Source of the DNA: Hansschlegelia quercus
GTDB lineage: Bacteria; Pseudomonadota; Alphaproteobacteria; Rhizobiales; Methylopilaceae
Assembly (NCBI RefSeq): GCF_004310425.1
Contig: NZ_SIUB01000010.1
Location: 1 to 64,000, forward strand
DNA: 64,000 nt
Direction: 5' to 3'
The notes beneath the pieces are model-generated. The model was given only the letters and a program-made list of their open reading frames with translations, did no database searches and was not told the origin of the DNA. The translations under genes were made by a program, and so were the position numbers. The first letter of the stretch is position 1; every line of letters starts with the position of its first letter. Positions 9,214-16,586 of the stretch are shown one piece after another.

Positions 9214-10198
9214 TTCGCGGCGGCCGTCGTTTCCGCGACCTTGGCGTCGAAGCTGCGGTCGATGAGGGCGGCGGTGAAGCCCTTCACATCCGTCTCGGCG
9301 GGAATGACGCCGGCCTTGGCGAGCGCCTCGCCGGCCGCGACCACGGCGGAGGCCTCCTCTTCGCCGATCGGGCTATAGCTCAGCTTGGTCCGTTCCAGCT
9401 GCCGGGCGACGACGTCCTCAGGCAGCTTGGCGGCCTTGGCGAGCAGCGCTTTCAGCTCGGCGGGGTTCTCGATCGCCCATTTGCGGGCTTCGGCATAGGC
9501 CGTCAGCACCGTGTCGACGAGCGCCGGGTTCTCCTTGGCGAAGCTTCGCGCACGTTCAACGCGCCCCAGCTGTTGAGCGATGGGTCGCGGTAAAACAGCT
9601 TCGCGCCGTCCTGCAGCTCGGCGGAGGCCATCATCGGGTCGAGGCCGGCCCAGGCGTCGACGTCGCCGCGCTGGAGCGCGAGGCGGCCGTCGGCGTGCTG
9701 CAGCAGGACGAGCTTCACGTCCTTGTCGCTCAAGCCCTCGCGGGCGAGCGCGCGGACGAGGAAGATGTGCGGATCGGTGCCGCGGGTGACCGCGACGCGC
9801 TTGCCCTTGAGGTCGGCCAGCGACTTGATCGGGCTTTCGGCCCCGGCGACGAGCGCCGTCCATTCCGCCTTCGAATAGATCGAGACCGACTTGATCGGGT
9901 TGCCGTTGACGCGTGCGATCAAAGCGGCGGCGGAGGCGGAGGAGCCGAAGTCTAGCGAGCCGGCGTTGAGGAACTCAAGCGCCTTGTTGGAGCCGAGCGA
10001 CTGAACCCAGACGACCGAGATACCCTCGGGCTTCAAGGCCTTCTCAAGGAAGCCTTTCTCCTTAAGCGCGATGCTCACCGGGCTGTAAGTCGCCCAGTCC
10101 AGGCGGACTTCCGATGGCGCGGCGCTCGCGATCCCGGGAGCGAGAAGCATTGCGACGGCGGCGAAGGACAGCAGGCTGCGCCGGGACAGGAAGGCCAT
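9210..10198 (-). pseudogene. Frameshifted periplasmic sulfonate/nitrate-type substrate-binding protein (SsuA-like)
   Basis: Frame one (start 10198) gives a signal peptide (SRRSLLSFAAVAMLLAPGIASA) and the SsuA-like fold up to SWGALNVREA, then runs into a non-homologous tail ending at 9503. A second frame continues the protein as FAKENPALVDTVLTAYAEARKW through to a stop at 9210. The switch falls at about 9541-9548, where one base is missing between GCT and TCG codons; restoring it would give NVREAFAKENPALV and an uninterrupted protein of about 329 residues. No slippery heptamer is visible, so programmed slippage is unlikely. A real pseudogenising deletion and a sequencing error cannot be separated from sequence alone. 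First gene of the ABC unit with the permease and ATPase downstream. Confidence 0.8.
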
Positions 10199-10250
10199 GA
10201 CGAAGAGTCTCCGAAGAGCGCCCGACCCGGACGCATCTTTAAAGACACTC

Positions 10251-10276
10251 AGTCTATAAATTAAGTCAACTAGACT
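10251..10276. promoter_or_regulatory. Inverted repeat upstream of the SsuA-like gene
   Basis: AGTCTA (10251-10256) and TAGACT (10271-10276) with a 14-base AT-rich spacer lie in the 84-bp gap between the flavin reductase stop and the binding-protein start. Candidate operator or promoter element of the downstream ABC unit; no binding protein is known. Confidence 0.35.
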
Positions 10277-10282
10277 CTGCTG

Positions 10283-10801
10283 CTAGGTGCCTACGCAAGC
10301 CGGGAGGCTGTCGTAGCGCCGGCCGACATAGATCAGCGCGTCGCGCGGGGCGCCGCCGCCGATATGCAAGACCTCGCAGAAGAGCACCGCATGGGTGCCG
10401 ACGTCGACGACGCTCGAGATGCGGCAATCAAATGACGCTAGCGCGCCTTCGAGCACCGGCGCGCCGGTGCAAGCCGTCGTCCAGTTTGCGGCCGCGAAGC
10501 GCTCCTCGGAAGGCGTCTTGCCGCCGAACATGTTGGAGAGCGCAGTATGCTCCGGCGCGAGCGTGTTGACGCACAGACCGCCATTGGCGCGGAACGCCTC
10601 GCCGACCGAGCTGTCGCGCTTCACGCAGACGAGCAGGGTCGGCGGGCTGTCGGTGACGCTGCAGACCGCCGTCGCCGTGAAGCCGGCGCGGCCCGCAGGC
10701 CCGTCGGTCGTCACGACATTTACGGCCGCCGCAACCGTCGCCATCGCGTCGCGGTACTGGTCCTTGGTTACGGCGCCGTATGCTTCCGCGCATTGCGTCA
10801 T
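10283..10801 (-). CDS. Flavin reductase family protein (partner of flavin monooxygenase)
   Basis: 172 residues from the ATG at 10801. A much longer open frame extends upstream, but that part lies inside the monooxygenase gene in another frame. FMN-binding split-barrel reductase of the HpaC/RutF type: [38 protein letters not shown] and NTLA are family hallmarks. Such proteins use NAD(P)H to supply reduced FMN to two-component monooxygenases. It lies 47 bp downstream of the LLM-class monooxygenase on the same strand, which makes it the probable partner. Cytoplasmic. Confidence 0.88.
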   Translation of the reverse strand: MTQCAEAYGAVTKDQYRDAMATVAAAVNVVTTDGPAGRAGFTATAVCSVTDSPPTLLVCVKRDSSVGEAFRANGGLCVNTLAPEHTALSNMFGGKTPSEERFAAANWTTACTGAPVLEGALASFDCRISSVVDVGTHAVLFCEVLHIGGGAPRDALIYVGRRYDSLPACVGT

Positions 10802-10848
10802 GGCTTTGTCCGTTCGGGTCCGGGCCGGTTTCGAGGCGCCTTGGCGTC

Positions 10849-12162
10849 TCAAAACTCCAAGAGGTTGTCGCGCAGCTTCTCGTGGGCATAGGAGGTGCGC
10901 ACAAGGCCGCGCTTCTGCAGCGCGGGGACGAGCCCGTCCGCGATCTCCACGATGAACCGGCGGCTGACGCGCAGCACGGGCGTGGTGATCAGGAAGCCGT
11001 CGCCACCGACCTCCTCCATGATCTCGCCCATGCGATCCGCCACCGTGCCCGGCGTGCCGACCAGCTCCACGGAGGACACGAGCCCGCCGCCGCCATCGAC
11101 CACGAGTTCGCGGAGCGTCTTGCCGCTGCCCCATTGCTGGAACTTGTCGAGCGTGCCGGACTCGCCGTTCGTCACGAGCTTTTCGGGAATCGGCTTGTCG
11201 ACGTCGAACTGGGCGAAGTCGATCTCGGTGATGGCCGAGAGCGAAGCCAGCGTATCCACGATGAAGTGCTCGGAGCTCAGCATGCGCTCATACTTGGCGC
11301 GGGCCTCCTCGTCGGTCTCGCCGACAACCGGCGTGACGCAGAACATCACCTTGATCGTATCGGGATCGCGGCCGAGCTTTACGGCGCGTTCGCGGATGTC
11401 GTCGCGGAACTTCTTCATCTCCGCGACGCCGCTTGCGACCGAGATGATCGAATCCGCATGGGTCGCCGCGAAGTCGCGGCCCTTCGGCGAGGCGCCGGCT
11501 TGCACGTAAAGCGGCCGCCGCTGCGGCGAGGGCACCGTGTTGAGCGGCCCGCGGACCTTGTAGTATTTGCCCTCGTAGTCGATCGGATGGACCTTGGTCT
11601 CGTCGGCGTAGATGCCGGCGTCGCGATCGAGCACGACGGCGTCCGGTTCCCAGCTGTCGAACAGCTTGCCCATCACCTCCATGTATTCGTCCGCCATCTC
11701 GTAGCGCTGGTCGCGCGGCGGCAGCCGGTCCATGCCGAAATTCTTCGCCATCAGGTCTTCGGCGGAGGTCACGATGTTCCAGCCGAACCGGCCCTTGGTC
11801 AGGCTGTCGATCGTGGACGACAAGCGCGCCAGCATGAAGGGCGGATAGGCCATGGTCGACATGGTGGCGATGATCCCGAGCCGCGACGTCGCCATGCCCA
11901 TGGCGACCGCGAGCGGCGCGGGGTCGTGCTTCGGCACCATCATGCCGTGGTTGAGCGAGGCCTTGGACGAGCCGCCATAGGTCTGCGGGACCATCAGCTT
12001 GTCTTCGATCATGATGTAGTCGAAGCAGGCGCGCTCCAGCGTCTTCGCCATCTCGACATAGAACTGGCCGTCCCACGGGCTGCCGCCCTGGCCGAACGGC
12101 TCGCGCCATTCGTCGGGGGTGAAGTTCATGAACCAGGCGAGGTGAAAGCGCTTGTCGGCCAT
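10849..12162 (-). CDS. NtaA/SnaA/DszA-family flavin-dependent monooxygenase
   Basis: 437 residues; the length and pattern fit the NtaA/SnaA/DszA branch of bacterial-luciferase-like monooxygenases, which oxygenate C-N or C-S bonds with reduced FMN from a separate reductase. Visible: [10 protein letters not shown] at the N-terminus, the long Pro/Gly segment [22 protein letters not shown] near 145-155, and [21 protein letters not shown] near 235. It begins five bases after the stop of the urea-carboxylase-type ABC ATPase and precedes the flavin reductase, so transport and oxidation genes are in one operon. The substrate is unknown; an amide, nitrogen heterocycle, aminopolycarboxylate or sulfonate are all possible. 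Confidence 0.88.
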   Translation of the reverse strand: MADKRFHLAWFMNFTPDEWREPFGQGGSPWDGQFYVEMAKTLERACFDYIMIEDKLMVPQTYGGSSKASLNHGMMVPKHDPAPLAVAMGMATSRLGIIATMSTMAYPPFMLARLSSTIDSLTKGRFGWNIVTSAEDLMAKNFGMDRLPPRDQRYEMADEYMEVMGKLFDSWEPDAVVLDRDAGIYADETKVHPIDYEGKYYKVRGPLNTVPSPQRRPLYVQAGASPKGRDFAATHADSIISVASGVAEMKKFRDDIRERAVKLGRDPDTIKVMFCVTPVVGETDEEARAKYERMLSSEHFIVDTLASLSAITEIDFAQFDVDKPIPEKLVTNGESGTLDKFQQWGSGKTLRELVVDGGGGLVSSVELVGTPGTVADRMGEIMEEVGGDGFLITTPVLRVSRRFIVEIADGLVPALQKRGLVRTSYAHEKLRDNLLEF

Positions 12163-12167
12163 GTCTG

Positions 12168-13007
12168 TCAGTCCTTACGGGATGCGGCAGGCGTCGCCCG
12201 CTCGGCAGGGATCGCCTGCTCGGCAAGCGTCTTTTCGGCGGCGGCGCGCAGGCGCGCGGCTTCGAATTTCATGCTGTCGCGCACGATGCGCGGCTTGGCG
12301 CAGAAGTCGGATGTGATGCGGGCGCCGAAGCGCTCGGGCGCCTGCAGGTCCTTGCGGGGCCGGTCCACGGCGACGACGCGCGTGCCGAGATGGAAGGCCT
12401 CCATCAGATCGTGCGTGACCATCACGATCGTCATCGCCCGCTCCTCCCAGAGTTCGCGCACCAACACGTGCATCGAGCGCCGGGAGCCCGGATCGAGAGC
12501 GCCGAACGGCTCGTCGAGCAGCAGCACCTTCGGCTTGTTGATCAGCGCCTGGGCGATCGCGAGACGCTGCTGCATGCCGCCGGAAAGCTGCGCCGGATAT
12601 TTGTCCGCATGTTCGGCGAGGCCGACGCGCTCGAGCAGCGCCATCGCATCGTCCCTGAGGCTTTTGCGCTTCACCCCGAACAACCGGCCCAGCAGCGGCG
12701 AGCCTGCCCATTGCGGGCCCATCATGACGTTGCCCAGCACCGTCTTGTGCGGAAACACCGAGTAGCGCTGGAACACGACGCCGCGATCGGCGGTCGGCTC
12801 GGCCGCGATCGGCTGGCCGTCGAGCAGAATGCGTCCGCGCGTCGGACGCTCCTGGGCAAGCAGCATGCGCAGCAGCGTGGTCTTGCCGACGCCGCTCGGC
12901 CCGATGACGACCAGGAACTCATGGTCGGCGAGAGAGAAGTCGACGTCTTCCAGGACGATGTGGGCGCCATATTCCTTCCAGACGTGCTCGAAGCGGATCT
13001 CGGTCAT
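12168..13007 (-). CDS. ABC transporter ATP-binding protein, urea-carboxylase-associated type
   Basis: 279 residues. Walker A GPSGVGKTT, signature LSGGMQQR, Walker B LLLDEPFGALDPG, switch VTHD. The motifs DRGVVFQRYSVFPHKTVLGNV and the long C-terminal tail after about 215 (GARITSDFCAK) match the ATPases encoded beside urea/guanidine carboxylase genes in proteobacteria. Cytoplasmic motor for the permease at 13012-13830, four bases upstream. No carboxylase or allophanate hydrolase is in the window; the monooxygenase follows directly. The tail past residue 240 is rich in Ala/Glu and poorly conserved. Confidence 0.9.
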   Translation of the reverse strand: MTEIRFEHVWKEYGAHIVLEDVDFSLADHEFLVVIGPSGVGKTTLLRMLLAQERPTRGRILLDGQPIAAEPTADRGVVFQRYSVFPHKTVLGNVMMGPQWAGSPLLGRLFGVKRKSLRDDAMALLERVGLAEHADKYPAQLSGGMQQRLAIAQALINKPKVLLLDEPFGALDPGSRRSMHVLVRELWEERAMTIVMVTHDLMEAFHLGTRVVAVDRPRKDLQAPERFGARITSDFCAKPRIVRDSMKFEAARLRAAAEKTLAEQAIPAERATPAASRKD

Positions 13008-13011
13008 GCCT

Positions 13012-13830
13012 TCAAGCCTCCTTCAACCCGTTCCAGGGGAAGGCGTAGGCGGAGAGCTTGCGCAGGCCGTAGTCGAGCAGGAAGGCGAGCAGCGTGATCC
13101 AGACGACGTAAGGCAGGATCACGTCCATCGCGAGATAGCGGCGGACGAGGAAGATCCGGTAGCCGAGGCCGCCTTCCGCCGTTATCGCCTCCGCGGCGAT
13201 GACGAACAGCCAAGCCGCGCCGAGCGACAGCCGCACGGTGTCGATCAGGCGGGGCAGCACCTGCGGCAGCACGACGTCGAGGATCATCTGCCAAGTCGAG
13301 GCGCCCAGCGTCTGCGCCTTGATGATCTGCTCCCGCGGGATGGCGGAGACCGACAGCACCATGTCGCGCACCATCACCGGCGCGACGCCGAAGATGATCA
13401 GAATGATCTTGGACGCTTCGCCGAGGCCGAAGGCGATGAACAGGATCGGCAGCACCGCGAGCGGCGGGATGAGCGACAGCGCGGCGACGATCGGATCGAA
13501 GGTCGCGCGCAGATAGGGGATGAAGCCGATCAGCACGCCGAGGACGAGGCCTATCGCGGCCGAGATGCCGAGCCCCGCGCCGAGACGCGCGAGGCTGAGC
13601 CAGGTGTCGTACCAGAACAGCGGCTGGCCCGCGGTCGGATCGACCCGCCCGATCAGCCGCGCCATCGCCGCATAGAACGACGAGATCGCGGGCATGATCT
13701 TGTCGCCGGGATTGGCGGCGAGCCGCGCGTCCGAGGCGATGAGATAGGCCGCGATCGCGATCGCGATCGGAAGCGCGCCCAGCGCGATCCGCGCGGTCGT
13801 GCTCGGGTGATAGTTGACGATGCGCCGCAT
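13012..13830 (-). CDS. ABC transporter permease, urea-carboxylase-associated type
   Basis: 272 residues, six or so hydrophobic segments, BPD_transp_1 fold. The stretches DPIVAALSLIPPLAVLPILF, REQIIKAQTLGASTWQ and RIFLVRRYLAMDVILPYV closely resemble permeases annotated with urea-carboxylase-related importers, a family proposed to carry guanidine-like compounds. It is encoded 23 bp after the binding protein and four bases before the ATPase, so the three form one importer. The specific solute cannot be read from the sequence. Confidence 0.9.
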   Translation of the reverse strand: MRRIVNYHPSTTARIALGALPIAIAIAAYLIASDARLAANPGDKIMPAISSFYAAMARLIGRVDPTAGQPLFWYDTWLSLARLGAGLGISAAIGLVLGVLIGFIPYLRATFDPIVAALSLIPPLAVLPILFIAFGLGEASKIILIIFGVAPVMVRDMVLSVSAIPREQIIKAQTLGASTWQMILDVVLPQVLPRLIDTVRLSLGAAWLFVIAAEAITAEGGLGYRIFLVRRYLAMDVILPYVVWITLLAFLLDYGLRKLSAYAFPWNGLKEA

Positions 13831-13853
13831 CGGCTTCCGCCCCCGCCGGCCCG

Positions 13854-14939
13854 TCAGAGCTTCCCGTCGGCCGCGAGCTTGGTGAAAGTCGGGTCGATGC
13901 GAATGCGGATGTTCTTCTCCGATCCGAGCACCGATCCATCGCTCATCTGGATGCCGATCGCGTCGACGCTGTCGGCGCCCTGGCCATAAAGCCCCTGCTC
14001 GAAGCAGAAGGTGCGGACGTAGTTCCAGATCTCCTTGGTCTTCGCGGCGGTCAGGAAGGCGTGCGCCTCGACCGGCGAGAGGAAGAAGTGCGTGGTGTCC
14101 ATCTGCGTCTTAAGGCCCGCCTCGTCGGTGTTGAGGGCGGCCGCCATCACGGACTTCACCTCATCGGCCTTGGCCCCGCCTTCCTTGAGGTGGCCGAGGG
14201 CCTCGTACCAAGCGCCGGTGAAGGCCTTGCCGAAGTCGGGATTGTCCTTGAGCGTCTCGGTCTTGGCGACGAAAACGTCCATGATCTCGCCGGGGATCTG
14301 CGAGCTGTCGAAGATGATCTTCGAGCCCTGAGCGCCCTTCAACATGTCGGGGATCATCGGCTTCCACGAGACCGCGTGCTCCATCTGCGGCTGGCTGATG
14401 AAGGCGGCGGAGATCTCGGCGTCGGAGATATTGGTGGTCTTGACCGCGCCGACGCCCTTCATGCCGTTGATGATAAGCGCGCGGTTCAACAGGTAGTGCG
14501 AGACGCTGTACTGCAGCAGGAAGATGTCCTTGCCCTCGAGCTCCTTCACCGACTTGGCGGTCTTCGAAACGATGGCGTCGTTTCCGTTGGAGTAATCGCC
14601 GATCAGGAAGAGCGACGTGTCCACGCCGCCAGCGGCGGGCATCACCAGCTGGTCCATGTTCGCCATGGCGAAGGCGTCGAGGTCGCCGGCGATGAACTGG
14701 TTGATCCCCGCGACATAGTCGTTGATCTGAACGATCTCGACCTCAATGCCGTATTTGTCCGCCCAGCGCTTCATCGTGCCGGAGCTCTTCAGCCACTCCA
14801 GCGGCTCGAAGCCGACATAGACGGAATAGCCGATCTTGAAGGTCTTCTTCGCGGCGGCCTCGGCCGGTAGGGACAGCGCGGCGAAGGCGCCGATGCCGAT
14901 CGCGAGGCCGAGGGCGAGAAAGCGCAGGAAACGACGCAT
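13854..14939 (-). CDS. ABC transporter substrate-binding protein, urea-carboxylase-associated type
   Basis: 361 residues from the ATG at 14939, which begins a clear signal peptide (MRRFLRFLALGLAIGIGAF ending in an Ala-rich site near 29). The mature part contains YSVYVGFEPLEW, WADKYGIEVEIVQINDYV, DAFAMANMDQLVMPAAGGVD and GDYSNGNDAIVSK, the hallmark segments of periplasmic proteins paired with urea/guanidine-carboxylase-type importers. First gene of the leftward operon and divergent from a TetR gene; an 18-bp palindrome at 14979-14996 lies between. The open frame extends far upstream, but that part runs antisense through the TetR gene. Confidence 0.9.
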   Translation of the reverse strand: MRRFLRFLALGLAIGIGAFAALSLPAEAAAKKTFKIGYSVYVGFEPLEWLKSSGTMKRWADKYGIEVEIVQINDYVAGINQFIAGDLDAFAMANMDQLVMPAAGGVDTSLFLIGDYSNGNDAIVSKTAKSVKELEGKDIFLLQYSVSHYLLNRALIINGMKGVGAVKTTNISDAEISAAFISQPQMEHAVSWKPMIPDMLKGAQGSKIIFDSSQIPGEIMDVFVAKTETLKDNPDFGKAFTGAWYEALGHLKEGGAKADEVKSVMAAALNTDEAGLKTQMDTTHFFLSPVEAHAFLTAAKTKEIWNYVRTFCFEQGLYGQGADSVDAIGIQMSDGSVLGSEKNIRIRIDPTFTKLAADGKL

Positions 14940-14978
14940 CGCAGGCTCCTGGAACGGCGCGCCGGGGTCGACGGCGCT

Positions 14979-14996
14979 ATTAAACGCGTGTTTAAT
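14979..14996. promoter_or_regulatory. Probable TetR operator in divergent promoter
   Basis: ATTAAAC, four bases GCGT, then GTTTAAT: perfect 7-bp arms, AT-rich within a GC-rich genome, 39 bp from the binding-protein start and 48 bp from the chosen TetR start. Position and symmetry fit autoregulation by the neighbouring TetR protein together with control of the importer operon. Confidence 0.6.
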
Positions 14997-15044
14997 ATGA
15001 ACGAAGGCGCAGTCATTGTGCAGCGCAAAATTTGGGCGCCGAAA

Positions 15045-15737
15045 ATGGCTCGACAGTCTGGAATCAGAAGGGCGGCGCCTCAGTCGAATGCGCGGCCTGC
15101 GCACGCCGCGCGCAGCCTGGATGCGTCGACGAAAGGGGTCGCGCGCCGCCGGCTCGCGCCGGCCGAGCGCACCGAACTGATCCTCGACGGCGCGCTCAAG
15201 CTGTTCGCTGAACGGCACTACAGCACGGTCACCGTGCGCGATCTCGGGCTCGCCTGCGGCGTAAACCCGGCGCTCATCTATTATTACTTCGAGAGCAAGG
15301 AGCACCTGTTCGCCCAGGCGCTCGGCCACGCCATCGGCCAGCTCAACGCGGGCTATGCGGAGGCGAGCTCCGGCGGAGACGCCCGATCCCAGATCATGGC
15401 GTGGCTCGACATGCACGCCTCGATCGCGCCGACGCTGGTGCGCATGACGAAGCTCATGAGCGACTACGCCCCTAGCCGCCGGAGCGAGGATGCCGCCGCG
15501 GCGCTGATCGCGCAGTTCTACGCCCGCGAGCAGGCCCTCTTGGAGGACTGCATCGGACGCGGGATCGCCGCCGGCCAGTTCCGCGCGGTGGACGTCACCA
15601 AGACGGCGCGAGCGATCAGCCTCCATCTCGACGGCATCTTCTTTGCGTCCACGGCGCGCGGCGACGACCGCATCGCGGCCGACATCGAGGATTTGCGCGG
15701 GCTGGTCGCGGAGCTCCTCGACAAGTCCGTCGCCTAA
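15045..15737 (+). CDS. TetR/AcrR-family transcriptional regulator
   Basis: 230 residues from the ATG at 15045; in-frame GTG (14988) and ATG (14997) exist upstream, but the first lies inside the operator palindrome. N-terminal helix-turn-helix at about residues 38-84 (RTELILDGALKLFAERHYS, then VRDLGLACGVNPALIYYYFESKEHLF); the first 35 residues are a basic unstructured tail. The C-terminal ligand-binding helical domain has no informative motif. The domain layout resembles RutR-type regulators. Divergent from the ABC-monooxygenase operon and 32 bp upstream of the isochorismatase-fold hydrolase, so it probably controls both directions in response to the imported substrate. Confidence 0.85.
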   Translation: MARQSGIRRAAPQSNARPAHAARSLDASTKGVARRRLAPAERTELILDGALKLFAERHYSTVTVRDLGLACGVNPALIYYYFESKEHLFAQALGHAIGQLNAGYAEASSGGDARSQIMAWLDMHASIAPTLVRMTKLMSDYAPSRRSEDAAAALIAQFYAREQALLEDCIGRGIAAGQFRAVDVTKTARAISLHLDGIFFASTARGDDRIAADIEDLRGLVAELLDKSVA

Positions 15738-15769
15738 GCCTGCCGAAAGCCATTTCGACGAGATCGCCG

Positions 15770-16462
15770 ATGACGTCCTGGAAGACCGCCTACCGCTCGC
15801 TCTATTACGAAGGCGCCCCGGAGCCGCCGGACCCGATCCTCGTGAAGGGAAAAACGGCGCTGCTCGTGATCGACGTGCAGAACACCTATTTCGAGCGGCC
15901 GGATCGAGCGTCCCTATCGGGCGCCGAACGCGCCCGCTACGACGCCTGGACGCCGTTCCACGAACGCATGGCGGGTACGGTGATGCCCACCATCCAGCGG
16001 CTGCTGCAGCGCTTCCGTGACGGCGGCCTCGAGGTGATCTACGCCCGCATCGCCTGCCAGACGGGCGACGGCCGCGATCGCTCGCTTAGCCAGAAAAAGC
16101 CAGGCTGGAACGACCTGCTGCTTCCCAAGGACGAGCACGCTTCGCAGATCCCAGCCTCGATCGCGCCGAAGCCTGACGAGATCGTGGTCATCAAGACCAC
16201 CGACAGCGCGCTGACCGGCACCAACCTCAGGCTGACGCTGACCAATATCGGGATCAGCCACGTGATCTGCTGCGGCGTGTTCACCGATCAATGCGTCGCG
16301 TCGACCGTCCGCAGCCTCGCCGACGAGAGCTTCGACGTGATCGTGGTGGAGGACGCCTGTGCAGCGGGCGACCACGCGCTTCACCTGAAGGAGCTCGAGA
16401 TCATGAACATGATCTACTGCCACGTGATGAGCGCGGACGAGCTGATCGGCTATTTGCCTTAA
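15770..16462 (+). CDS. Isochorismatase-superfamily cysteine hydrolase (amidohydrolase-like)
   Basis: 230 residues. The superfamily Asp-Lys-Cys triad is visible: D35 in LLVIDVQNTYF, K142 in VIKTTDSAL and C175 in TDQCVASTVR. Members include nicotinamidase, ureidoacrylate hydrolase RutB, N-carbamoylsarcosine amidase and biuret hydrolase; all hydrolyse an amide or carbamoyl bond through the Cys. The neighbours (FMN-dependent monooxygenase, flavin reductase, urea-carboxylase-type importer, TetR) fit a role in cleaving an amide product of the oxygenase, but the substrate is not identifiable. Same strand as the TetR gene with a short gap, so probably co-transcribed; followed by a REP-like repeat. 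Confidence 0.87.
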   Translation: MTSWKTAYRSLYYEGAPEPPDPILVKGKTALLVIDVQNTYFERPDRASLSGAERARYDAWTPFHERMAGTVMPTIQRLLQRFRDGGLEVIYARIACQTGDGRDRSLSQKKPGWNDLLLPKDEHASQIPASIAPKPDEIVVIKTTDSALTGTNLRLTLTNIGISHVICCGVFTDQCVASTVRSLADESFDVIVVEDACAAGDHALHLKELEIMNMIYCHVMSADELIGYLP

Positions 16463-16477
16463 AGGCCGACGCCGCTT

Positions 16478-16582
16478 GTCATCCCGGCCGAGCTCCAGCG
16501 AGAGCCGGGATCGTCACCGGGATGGAGCTCGATACAGCGCACGATCCCGGATCGGCCTTTCAGCCGTCCGGAATGACGGCTG
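16478..16582. repeat. REP-like palindrome, family B, copy 2
   Basis: Begins with GTCATCCCGGCC and ends with CCGGAATGACGGC, with internal GGGATCG / CGATCCCGG units. It fills the gap between the convergent stop codons at 16462 and 16587. Same end sequences as the copies near 6658 and 47228. Confidence 0.65.
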
Positions 16583-16586
16583 AAAC

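Noticed and set aside
9541-9548. Programmed frameshift in the SsuA-like gene
   Set aside because: No slippery heptamer, no downstream hairpin or pseudoknot seen, and binding proteins are not known to use it; deletion or sequencing error is simpler.
7636-10198. Naming the second importer ssuABC for alkanesulfonates
   Set aside because: No SsuD-type monooxygenase is present and the nearby oxygenase is of the NtaA/DszA branch, so the substrate is left open.
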